In this document: positions 1 to 4,906 of the stretch, piece by piece
Numbering within the stretch: the stretch's first letter is position 1
Layout of the letters: every line of letters begins with the position of its first letter
DNA from: an uncultured Eubacteriales bacterium
GTDB lineage: Bacteria; Bacillota; Clostridia; Lachnospirales; Anaerotignaceae
Direction of reading: 5' to 3'
Length of the DNA stretch: 10,954 bases
NCBI GenBank assembly: GCA_959604475.1
Contig: CAUHBX010000011.1
Span: forward strand, 1 to 10,954
Program-made: the position numbers and the translations under genes
The notes under the pieces: model-generated
Database searches by the model: none
Told to the model about the DNA's origin: nothing
The model's input: the letters and a program-made list of their open reading frames with translations, nothing else

Positions 1-183
1 CGGGTTTTTATTATACTCTATAAGTGCCTGTATGGCCTCCTGAGAGCTTTTATAATATCCGAGGTATTTATACGCAACGTTTCCTCCTTTCGTTACGCCT
101 GACTGAATGCGGGCGGCATAGGGCTTACGTCTATTACCGGACAGCTTACATACGCTTCCCATGCCTTTTGGTAATCGTTTCAT
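1..183 (-). CDS. Tyrosine-type phage integrase, N-terminal part (cut by window edge)
   Basis: Leftward gene; only the first 61 codons are in the window. The protein begins MKRLPKGMGSVCKLSGNRRK and continues with a pattern of basic and glycine residues, then LGYYKSSQEAIQALIEYNKN. This is the start typical of integrases of Firmicute temperate phages and conjugative elements: an AP2-like arm-binding domain of about 60 residues ahead of the SAM-like and catalytic domains, which lie outside. The ATG at 183-181 follows a strong AGGAGG (193-198, read leftward) at good spacing. As a family, these enzymes insert the element into the host chromosome and, with an excisionase, cut it out. The catalytic R-H-R-Y residues cannot be checked here. 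Position at the outer edge and leftward direction fit the end of a prophage. The family assignment rests on memory of the N-terminal pattern only. Confidence 0.8.
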   Translation of the reverse strand, partial: MKRLPKGMGSVCKLSGNRRKPYAARIQSGVTKGGNVAYKYLGYYKSSQEAIQALIEYNKNP

Positions 184-210
184 TAAAAAAGACCTCCTTT
201 ATTCTAAATT

Positions 211-239
211 TTGTGTAGAAATAAAAGCGGCCATATGAT
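211..239 (+). promoter_or_regulatory. Candidate sigma-A promoter
   Basis: TTGTGT (211-216), a 17-base spacer, then TATGAT (234-239). Transcription would start near 246 and meet the terminator at 291-319, giving an RNA of about 75 bases. The -35 is imperfect and no ORF follows before the terminator, so this is tentative. Confidence 0.3.
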
Positions 240-284
240 ATACTTTACTTGTTCAGAGTAGGTATATCTATTGATAGACCGCTT
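225..284. repeat. Imperfect inverted repeat upstream of integrase
   Basis: AAGCGG (225-230) and GATATAC (237-243) are mirrored by GTATATC (262-268) and CCGCTT (279-284). The arms are unequal, so the outer and inner pairings are separated by an internal loop. It lies between the leftward integrase start and the rightward terminator. It could be a folded RNA or leader, or a protein-binding site such as an integrase/attachment region. The sequence alone does not decide. Confidence 0.45.
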
Positions 285-290
285 ATTTGT

Positions 291-319
291 CCCCTGTGTT
301 GGTAGCACGGGGGATTTTT
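291..319 (+). terminator. Rho-independent terminator
   Basis: CCCCTGTG (291-298) pairs with CACGGGGG (306-313), 8 pairs with one G-U, 7-base loop, followed by ATTTTT. There is no T-run on the other strand, so it acts rightward. No protein gene ends just before it on this strand. Confidence 0.7.
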
Positions 320-422
320 ATTATCCAAGTACGCTAAATCTTATTTGTGAGGTAAACATCATAGTACATCATTCCAATTTCGATAAAATTTTACTATATT
401 TATACGAAAGAAGGAGTTAGCC

Positions 423-689
423 ATGAAAAATCTCTACAAACAAGCGTTAATTGAAACAATACAGGCATCTTTTAAAGAGACAAGAAAAGAGATACTCCAT
501 ATCTCTCAAGATGAAATGTCTGAGAAATTATTACTTAGCTGTCGTTCATATATAGAACTTGAACACGGCAAAAGCATTTGCAACTCACTGTCACTTGTTC
601 TATATTTAATTTATTATTGCCCGGACACTGCAGCTTTCTTAGATGATGCAAAGAAAGCAATTGAGAAAGCACGTGACAGCGTAGCTTGA
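423..689 (+). CDS. Small helix-turn-helix protein, XRE-like
   Basis: 88-residue protein. ATG at 423 follows GAAGGAG with about 7 bases spacing. Residues 28-62 fit a Cro/CI-type HTH: SQDEMSEKL would be helix 2 and SCRSYIELEHGK the recognition helix, followed by a hydrophobic helix 4. Residues 70-86 form an acidic-basic helix that could serve dimerisation. Likely a DNA-binding regulator in the cytoplasm. Its target is not evident, though the neighbouring leftward integrase and nuclease genes are possible. The gene is alone: a terminator precedes it (291-319) and a strong one follows its stop (699-728), so it forms its own transcript. No convincing promoter was picked out in 320-420. The HTH call is by pattern, and the exact family is uncertain. 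Confidence 0.75.
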   Translation: MKNLYKQALIETIQASFKETRKEILHISQDEMSEKLLLSCRSYIELEHGKSICNSLSLVLYLIYYCPDTAAFLDDAKKAIEKARDSVA

Positions 690-698
690 TTTATTGTA

Positions 699-728
699 CC
701 CCTCCTGTTGATGCAGGAGGGGATTTTT
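699..728 (+). terminator. Rho-independent terminator after the HTH gene
   Basis: Perfect 9-pair stem CCCCTCCTG (699-707) / CAGGAGGGG (714-722), loop TTGATG, then ATTTTT. It lies 9 bases past the stop of the 423-689 gene. Its T-run overlaps the stop codon of the opposing nuclease gene; leftward there is no T-run. Confidence 0.85.
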
Positions 729-2595
729 ATTTATCCATTGTCCATCTGAAAGCTCTTCTAAATCCTTTTGCTTCGGCTTCTTTTATTGTATATGCATAAA
801 ATTCCCCTTTTTTTGGTGATATATCAACACGGTCATACTGTTGGTCAAAAGGCAAATGATATATCTTTTCTCCCGTTTTAGATATATTACATTTTATCAA
901 AGGATAATCCTCGAAAGGAGTATTCTCTTTAACTGTTATATTTAATGCTACTGCACATTTTTTGGCCAATTCTGAAAGTATAGTAGTTGTAATAAAAACG
1001 CCTTTATAATTCTTAGTTGGATTTTTAATAGCTTCGACAACTACACTTCCGTATAACTGAAATATATGCTTTTCGTGTATTGTCTTTGACTTCGCCCAAC
1101 GCTTACATTGTATTATCAATATTTCATCTTTTTTTTCGACTATCAAATCTCTACCCATATCTTCAAGACCCATCAAAGCTCCATGATATTTTACCTTAAA
1201 ACCTTCAGACTCATATAAATATCCAATATATCTTTCGAATTCTATGCCAATTTCCCAGTCTGATTTCTTTTTTACTTTATACCTATCCAAAGCAAGCTGA
1301 TATTTATCTACTATGCTGAGATTTATGTATTCTTCTGGAGACAACCAGTTCCTCATAGAGTCATAGCTATATGGGGAAGTATCACTATCTATTAGCATTA
1401 AGTTGTCATAAGCTGTATATGGATTTTCAGTCTTAAATTCTTCAATCCAAGGAAAAAGTGCCTCCAAATAAAGAAGTTGATATTCAAGCATTTTATTTCT
1501 TTTTAGGAACTCCCGTTTTTCCTGGGCTATTTCCATTACCGAATCTGAAGCTTTCAAAGCAGGGTGTTTTTTATTTAATAAATCCGCTGCAACTTGTTTA
1601 TCAACTGAATAAAAAAGGTCAGAGTATATAGTTGAAAGCCAAGGATACTTTTGTGAGGACTCATTAATTATATTATTTATGTATGATTTGGTTAAATTTA
1701 CTTCACTTTCTTTTTTATCTAAAACATTTTTTTTCTCTTTATAGTCAATTTCCAGAGCTTTGTTTTTCTCTTTATAGTCAATTTCTAGAGCTTTGTTTTT
1801 TTCATTATATTCATGCTCTAGGGCCCTAATTTTCTCTTTATAATCACTTTCCAAAACTTTATTTTTTTCTTTATATTCAAATTCTAATGACTTACCTATT
1901 TCAATATATTGTTTTTTTAAGTTTATACTTTTTTCTTCATAATCATTTTCAAAGGCATGCTTTAGCTTAGCATAACAATTATCAGAAATTATAAGTCTAT
2001 TATTTAATGAAGTTATCTCGGATTTTAAATTGTCAATATATTCCAAGCGGTCGTATTTTAAAACTAAATAAGATACTAAAAAAATATATATAGCTATCGT
2101 GATAAGCAAGCTAAGGTGTGTATTACTTAACCTTATTTCAAAATTGCTTATAATCCATAATACTAAGAAATATACAGCAAGTAAAACCCACCAAAAAAAC
2201 AAAAGCGAAGAAAACAAACTAGTAATTATTAAAATAAAAGAGCTGAACTTTTTATTAGTCGTTGAAGTATTACTTTTTGCCATTTTATTTGAAAAAATGC
2301 TGTTGGAATTATTAATAAAAGTTTTTTTGCATTCTTCATACTCATTTAATAGACATAATTCTAGATATTTTTTATATTCAATATAAGTTTTTATCTCAGT
2401 ATTAGTGTACGGGTTGACCATGCCTTTATTATCAAGATATTTGACGACATTAAAGTTTTCTTTATATTCATTAAAATCTCCAACAGTTCTTATAACATTA
2501 CCAGTGTATGGATTAATTTTATTAACTGAAGCTTCAAATTCTTCATTTATTTTTTTTTGTTTATATTCCTCAAAGCTGAGGAAATTAGTTTTCAT
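727..2595 (-). CDS. Membrane-anchored Mrr-like restriction endonuclease with hendecad coiled coil
   Basis: 622 residues, leftward; ATG after AAGGTGAT. Visible parts in order: two related N-terminal repeats (27-48 and 60-81, NPYT-x3-I-[RK]-T...[DE]-[FY]-x2-Y); hydrophobic stretches at 118-150 and 160-179, enough for two or three membrane helices; seven 11-residue repeats at 218-294 of the form [DE]YKEKNKALEI, a hendecad coiled coil; a helical linker; a PD-(D/E)XK domain of Mrr type at about 447-555, with GIEFERYIG, D483 in GRDLIV and Q496-C-K498; and a C-terminal domain (568-617) with KTGEKIYHLP and EAEAKGFRRA, like tails of secreted or thermonuclease-type proteins (sometimes called sunset domain). 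The Mrr family cuts DNA, often foreign or modified; an anti-phage role here is inference. The gene is markedly AT-rich compared with the replication genes, suggesting separate acquisition. Confidence 0.85.
   Translation of the reverse strand: MKTNFLSFEEYKQKKINEEFEASVNKINPYTGNVIRTVGDFNEYKENFNVVKYLDNKGMVNPYTNTEIKTYIEYKKYLELCLLNEYEECKKTFINNSNSIFSNKMAKSNTSTTNKKFSSFILIITSLFSSLLFFWWVLLAVYFLVLWIISNFEIRLSNTHLSLLITIAIYIFLVSYLVLKYDRLEYIDNLKSEITSLNNRLIISDNCYAKLKHAFENDYEEKSINLKKQYIEIGKSLEFEYKEKNKVLESDYKEKIRALEHEYNEKNKALEIDYKEKNKALEIDYKEKKNVLDKKESEVNLTKSYINNIINESSQKYPWLSTIYSDLFYSVDKQVAADLLNKKHPALKASDSVMEIAQEKREFLKRNKMLEYQLLYLEALFPWIEEFKTENPYTAYDNLMLIDSDTSPYSYDSMRNWLSPEEYINLSIVDKYQLALDRYKVKKKSDWEIGIEFERYIGYLYESEGFKVKYHGALMGLEDMGRDLIVEKKDEILIIQCKRWAKSKTIHEKHIFQLYGSVVVEAIKNPTKNYKGVFITTTILSELAKKCAVALNITVKENTPFEDYPLIKCNISKTGEKIYHLPFDQQYDRVDISPKKGEFYAYTIKEAEAKGFRRAFRWTMDK
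1733..1798. repeat. 33-bp tandem duplication inside the nuclease gene
   Basis: Two adjacent 33-base copies (1733-1765 and 1766-1798) differ at one base (C/T). Each encodes one 11-residue hendecad. Five further degenerate copies make up the coiled-coil coding stretch 1714-1944. The near identity points to a recent duplication. Confidence 0.9.
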
Positions 2596-2663
2596 TAAAT
2601 CACCTTTTTACCTTCTAGATATGTGATAAATAACATTATTAGGTACATAAATACTGTGGTTAA

Positions 2664-2686
2664 ATTTATGCATAAATAATTTATTT
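2664..2686. promoter_or_regulatory. Palindromic candidate operator between nuclease and XRE genes
   Basis: ATTTATGCATAAAT (2664-2677) is a perfect 14-base palindrome, followed and overlapped by AAATAA-T-TTATTT (2674-2686), a 13-base palindrome with a single central base. They lie in the 125-base gap between the divergent nuclease (starts 2595, leftward) and XRE gene (2721, rightward). A weak -10-like TATCTA at 2689-2694 lies just downstream. Binding by the adjacent XRE protein is inference; simple AT-richness could also yield such palindromes. Confidence 0.45.
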
Positions 2687-2720
2687 GCTATCTACGCAAC
2701 ATAAACACGGAGGTGCGCAG

Positions 2721-2921
2721 ATGGTAAAAATAATGCTTAAAAAAGTACGTACTAATATAAATATTTCCCTAAGAGAACTTGAAGAATTATGTGGATTAAG
2801 TAAATCAGCAATAAGTAGGATAGAGCGCAAAGAAGTTTCACCTACACTAGATGAGATAGATTGTATAGCAAAAGCGCTCAAAATTAACCCGTACAATTTG
2901 TTCAAATTCACAAAATTATAA
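2721..2921 (+). CDS. XRE-family transcriptional regulator
   Basis: 66-residue protein that is almost entirely one Cro/CI-type HTH domain. Residues 16-38 are SLRELEELCGLSKSAISRIE: helix 2, turn at CGLS, recognition helix KSAISRIERKEVSP. It continues with TLDEIDCIAKALKINPYNLF, the usual helix 4/5 of the family. The ATG at 2721 was chosen because GGAGGTG lies 5 bases upstream; the in-frame upstream start at 2685 has no ribosome binding site. It has no effector domain, so it probably acts as a dimeric repressor. It is divergent from the nuclease gene across a palindrome-bearing gap, which suggests it controls that gene and itself. It is not the main lysogeny repressor, which is encoded at 3385-3747. 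The family call is firm; the target is inferred. Confidence 0.85.
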   Translation: MVKIMLKKVRTNINISLRELEELCGLSKSAISRIERKEVSPTLDEIDCIAKALKINPYNLFKFTKL

Positions 2922-2926
2922 TATCT

Positions 2927-2944
2927 TGTCCCGATTTAGGGACA
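2927..2944. other. Short perfect hairpin downstream of XRE gene
   Basis: TGTCCC (2927-2932), loop GATTTA, GGGACA (2939-2944), starting 5 bases after the XRE stop codon. No T-run follows, so it is not a standard intrinsic terminator. It may protect the 3' end of the message or be a binding site. Confidence 0.4.
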
Positions 2945-3048
2945 GAGCGTAGTTCTGTATCCCCCAACCAGTCTATATGTTCATATTCAATCAAAAACGA
3001 CATAGTTCGTGATGATTATACAAAACAGACAAGGGGGAGTGTACATAT

Positions 3049-3105
3049 ATGGCAAAGAACAGAGTGAGCAAAAAAAGCAATAGTAAATTGCAAATTCCAC
3101 CGTAG
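3049..3105 (+). CDS. Possible 18-residue basic peptide
   Basis: ATG at 3049 lies about 9 bases after GGGGGAG. It encodes MAKNRVSKKSNSKLQIPP and then TAG: strongly basic, no membrane segment. No domain is recognised and no clear promoter lies just upstream. It could be a real small peptide, the decayed start of a longer gene, or chance. Confidence 0.25.
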   Translation: MAKNRVSKKSNSKLQIPP

Positions 3106-3175
3106 AATAATCTTATATAAACAGAACGTATATTTGTAAATTGCACACATATTTTCGATAAATTAGAAAACGAGG

Positions 3176-3204
3176 TTGTAATTAACGAATATTAGTTCTA
3201 TAAT
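3176..3204 (+). promoter_or_regulatory. Sigma-A promoter for the 35-residue protein gene
   Basis: TTGTAA (3176-3181), 17-base spacer, consensus TATAAT (3199-3204). Start of transcription would be near 3211. With the terminator at 3368-3394 this gives a message of about 180 bases carrying only the ORF at 3262. Confidence 0.65.
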
Positions 3205-3261
3205 TAAATTACTTTCCCTGATACAATATAACTGCCCCGTTCACTTCAGGAGGTGCCCGCT

Positions 3262-3369
3262 ATGACAGATGAAGAATTAAGAAACGATATTATCGAAATG
3301 GTTAAAACGATTTCAAATAATAGGTTACTAAGAAAAATACGAACGTTTATAAAATATTGGCTCGAATAA
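3262..3369 (+). CDS. 35-residue prophage protein of unknown function
   Basis: ATG follows CAGGAGGTG at about 7 bases. The product, MTDEELRNDIIEMVKTISNN followed by a basic stretch and FIKYWLE, looks like two short amphipathic helices: acidic at the start, basic in the middle (RLLRKIRTF). It resembles in size and pattern the unnamed 35-45 residue proteins often found beside repressor genes in Clostridia prophages. It has its own consensus promoter (3176-3204) and ends within the hairpin shared with the opposing repressor gene, so it is a single-gene transcript. It is not hydrophobic enough for a typical type I toxin. Its role could involve the neighbouring repressor, but nothing in the sequence shows this. 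Confidence 0.65.
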   Translation: MTDEELRNDIIEMVKTISNNRLLRKIRTFIKYWLE

Positions 3370-3394
3370 CAGGATTAAATCCTGTTATTTTTTT
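3368..3394. terminator. Terminator shared by two convergent genes
   Basis: AACAGGAT (3368-3375), loop TAA, ATCCTGTT (3379-3386), then ATTTTTTT. Strong rightward, stopping the 35-residue protein transcript; leftward the stem is followed by only a weak T-rich TTATT. The stop codons of both convergent genes (3367-3369 rightward, 3387-3385 leftward) lie in the stem, so the two genes are 15 bases apart. Confidence 0.8.
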
Positions 3395-3747
3395 ATGAAC
3401 GTATCGATAAACTTCCAAAACAGCTTTTTGTTTTCATCAGTCAATTGCCAGTAATCCAATATAGCTTGTCTGGCCTTAGGGTCACCTTTGTCTATCTCAA
3501 CAACCGCCCTTGTATACTCATCATCTTCATTATATTTTTCGCCGTTTCCAGTTCGTAGCCATTCTTCATTTATTCCAAAAACTTTACTTATAAGTTTTAT
3601 TATTGGGTCTTTGGTTTCAGGTTTTTTAAGTCTATTATTCTCAAGGTTAGCATATACATCACGACTTATACCTAGCTTTTCACCAAACTCATTTTGCGTT
3701 AAATTATTTTCTTGCCTAATTTGCTTCATCCTATCATGGATTTCCAT
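3385..3747 (-). CDS. CI-like XRE-family phage repressor
   Basis: 120 residues. The HTH lies at about 16-40 (LTQNEFGEKLGISRDVYANL), followed by helix 4/5 and the signature FGINEEWLRTGNGE (58-71), which is very common in short repressors of Firmicute prophages. The C-terminal part (72-120) is a helical, acidic-to-basic extension likely used for dimerisation. There is no LexA/S24 peptidase domain, so release would not be by RecA-stimulated self-cleavage within this protein. ATG at 3747 was chosen over GTG at 3756 because GAGGTGAT lies just upstream of the ATG and overlaps the GTG. It is transcribed from the consensus-like promoter at 3771-3799, divergent from the early promoter at 3833-3861, so it most likely maintains lysogeny by shutting that promoter. 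Its operators were not resolved. Confidence 0.88.
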   Translation of the reverse strand: MEIHDRMKQIRQENNLTQNEFGEKLGISRDVYANLENNRLKKPETKDPIIKLISKVFGINEEWLRTGNGEKYNEDDEYTRAVVEIDKGDPKARQAILDYWQLTDENKKLFWKFIDTFIKK

Positions 3748-3770
3748 ACTTATCACCTCACTTTAATCGA

Positions 3771-3799
3771 AGTATATCATACCTTTTCGTGGTAGTCAA
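3771..3799 (-). promoter_or_regulatory. Leftward repressor promoter
   Basis: Read leftward: TTGACT (3799-3794), 17-base spacer, TATACT (3776-3771). Transcription starts near 3764, 17 bases ahead of the repressor ATG. Its -35 lies 33 bases from the -35 of the rightward early promoter. Confidence 0.8.
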
Positions 3800-3832
3800 C
3801 ACATACTTGGAAAAGTTTTATTAAAATAAATG

Positions 3833-3861
3833 TTGACAATCACGCCATGAAGTGATATGAT
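3833..3861 (+). promoter_or_regulatory. Rightward early promoter
   Basis: Consensus TTGACA (3833-3838), exact 17-base spacer, TATGAT (3856-3861). Predicted start near 3868. It drives the early genes from 3892 onward and is the expected target of the CI-like repressor. Confidence 0.88.
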
Positions 3862-3891
3862 GTGATTAACAACACAGGAAAGGGGGCGGAA

Positions 3892-4062
3892 ATCACGAAA
3901 ACTAAAAACAGACCTCTTACTAAAGAGGACATAAACGAAGGTAAAAAAATAGCCGAACTGTTTGCCAGTTTTGATGAAATGAGTGAGGCTATGGCTTTAA
4001 CGTATCTTTCAGCACTTAGAGATAAGCAACTTGTAGATGATAAACCGGACAAGGCGAGTTAG
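3892..4062 (+). CDS. Small early protein, unknown; apparent ATC start
   Basis: First gene after the early promoter. The reading frame is open from GTG at 3862, but that codon lies before the predicted transcript start (about 3868) and has no ribosome binding site. The good site AGGGGG (3881-3886) is 5 bases before ATC at 3892. From there the product is 56 residues: TKTKNRPLTKEDINEGK, a helical middle with LFASFDEMSEAMALTYLSAL, and the tail DKQLVDDKPDKAS. It resembles unnamed small helical proteins (motif ALTYLSALRDK) encoded near the switch of Clostridia prophages; function unknown. The tail and following ribosome site recur at the end of the 4907-5125 gene. Frame and gene are well supported; the start codon is uncertain (ATC 3892, or rare ACG 3895). 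Confidence 0.6.
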   Translation: MTKTKNRPLTKEDINEGKKIAELFASFDEMSEAMALTYLSALRDKQLVDDKPDKAS

Positions 4063-4076
4063 GAGAGGACAAGATG
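4036..4076 (+). repeat. Copy A of a 41-base repeated gene end
   Basis: Matches 5099-5139 at 33 of 41 bases. It covers codons for DDKPDK(A/V)S, the stop, the next ribosome binding site and the next ATG. See the separate entry for copy B. Confidence 0.8.
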
Positions 4077-4277
4077 AAAAACACAATATCACCAGATAAA
4101 CTGGATGATGGTGACAAAAGTATAAATTGTTACAATTGCACCAATAACTTTAAACACGACTTTAAGGAAGCTCTTAAGCCTATATATAGTGCTGTTTGTA
4201 GCATTCGCCTTTTCGTCGTACTTAGCTATTTTCTGATTGCAGGCTGCGCCATTTTGATTTGTAGGTTGCTTGGTTAA
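4074..4277 (+). CDS. Small single-pass membrane protein, unknown
   Basis: 67 residues; ATG follows AGGAGAGGAC and lies 11 bases after the preceding stop, so it is in the early operon. The N-terminal 40 residues are polar and contain NCYNC (C19, C22). Residues 45-66 (RLFVVLSYFLIAGCAILICR) form one clear membrane helix, so the protein would be anchored in the cell membrane by its C-terminus with the polar part probably inside. No signal peptide. No family is recognised. Early membrane proteins of this size in temperate phages include exclusion factors, but nothing here shows that role. The reading frame is supported by its ribosome site and packing. Confidence 0.6.
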   Translation: MKNTISPDKLDDGDKSINCYNCTNNFKHDFKEALKPIYSAVCSIRLFVVLSYFLIAGCAILICRLLG

Positions 4278-4349
4278 GGAAATATTTTTAAAAGCGTAAT
4301 TAATATAAGTGTCCAACAGTCTATAGAAAACAAGTTAGGAGGAATGTAA

Positions 4350-4538
4350 ATGAAAAAAATAGTAATTACATTAAATGAAAAAGAACACCTTGAAACAGCA
4401 GAAATTGACGGTAACAAGGTGTTCGACAATACAGACAGTGTCGGTGAAACAAGAATAATTATAAAATTCTCGAACCAATATGGCGGCTCAGTGGAACTGA
4501 CAAATTCTCAAGTAACCGGCCTAACGTATGAATTGTAA
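4350..4538 (+). CDS. Small hypothetical early protein
   Basis: 62 residues; ATG follows TTAGGAGGAATGTAA. The pattern MKKIVITLNEKEHLETAEID, then alternation of beta-like segments (TRIIIKFSNQ, GSVELTNSQV, TGLTYEL), suggests a small all-beta or alpha/beta cytoplasmic protein. No motif or family is recognised. Its stop codon (4536-4538) abuts the stop of the opposing Cas2-like gene (4539-4541) without a single spare base, and a hairpin begins at that junction. It is the last gene before the early operon is interrupted by the leftward gene. Confidence 0.6.
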   Translation: MKKIVITLNEKEHLETAEIDGNKVFDNTDSVGETRIIIKFSNQYGGSVELTNSQVTGLTYEL

Positions 4539-4565
4539 TTAGAGGTTCTCTCTAATCCATTTTTT
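4538..4565 (+). terminator. Possible rightward terminator at a convergent junction
   Basis: ATTAGAG (4538-4544), loop GTTCT, CTCTAAT (4550-4556), then CCATTTTTT with the T-run displaced by 3 bases. It includes the leftward stop codon. It would partly end early transcription before the Cas2-like gene. The displaced T-run makes it moderate at best. Confidence 0.45.
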
Positions 4566-4805
4566 GTCTGCATTTGGTAACTGACCATAGATAGGCTGTT
4601 TTACATCGACAATAATTAAATGGTCATTGTCATCCAATACAGATTTTAGCTTTTCAAGTATTTCATCAATGCTATAAAGAGTGGTGATGATGTAAGTAGT
4701 AGTACAAGGTTTAATCCATCCGCCCAGTGGTTGTATACGCTGTTCTACTTTCTCTCTATTCGTTGTAGGAGCGTATAAATCATAAGTAATTAAATAGCTT
4801 GGCAT
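4539..4805 (-). CDS. Stand-alone Cas2-like protein
   Basis: 88 residues, leftward. It begins MPSYLITYDL with D9 at the end of the first strand, continues with a helix (NREKVEQRIQPLGGW), a second strand (TTTYIITTL), a helix with SIDEILEKLKSVLDDND and a fourth strand HLIIVDVKQ. This is the ferredoxin-like order of Cas2/VapD-type proteins and matches the orphan Cas2-like proteins (sometimes labelled SinR-family in databases) of many bacteria and phages. Length is close to that of Cas2. In CRISPR systems Cas2 is the structural partner of the Cas1 integrase; some Cas2 and VapD proteins are nucleases. Here there is no cas1, no repeat array and no partner toxin gene, so the role is unknown. Start ATG follows GAAGG. 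It opposes the early genes on both sides, as an inserted cargo gene would. Confidence 0.75.
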   Translation of the reverse strand: MPSYLITYDLYAPTTNREKVEQRIQPLGGWIKPCTTTYIITTLYSIDEILEKLKSVLDDNDHLIIVDVKQPIYGQLPNADKKWIRENL

Positions 4806-4906
4806 ATTTTGCCTTCTTTCATAAGTATTTCACAGCCCTACATTACACACATGCAGGCACTATATATTTGATAATTATATTTTACCACAAATAGGAGGTT
4901 ATATCT

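Larger units (their letters stand above)
2922..3261. other. Mostly non-coding gap with hairpins, a tiny ORF and a promoter
   Basis: No protein gene of normal size is seen. It holds a hairpin TGTCCC/GGGACA (2927-2944) without a T-run, an overlapping alternative hairpin (2939-2963), a possible 18-residue ORF (3049-3105), two copies of GTAAATTGCA (3083-3092, 3136-3145) and a good promoter (3176-3204). It may contain remnants of a decayed gene. Confidence 0.5.

Noticed and set aside
24..218. Rightward 64-codon frame at the left edge
   Set aside because: It opposes the recognisable integrase start with its strong AGGAGG, and its own translation has no known pattern.
2099..2626. Two rightward open frames inside the nuclease gene
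   Set aside because: They mirror the hydrophobic and repeat-coding stretches of the leftward gene and have no ribosome site.
2685..2720. Earlier start for the XRE regulator
   Set aside because: The ribosome site GGAGGTG lies inside this extension and points to ATG 2721.
3049..3105. Start of a small acid-soluble spore protein
   Set aside because: The opening MAKN...SNSKL..P is loosely similar, but the frame stops after 18 codons and nothing like the conserved remainder follows in any frame.
4089..4316. Leftward open frame opposite the 4074-4277 gene
   Set aside because: The rightward frame has a good ribosome site and operon spacing; the leftward one has neither.
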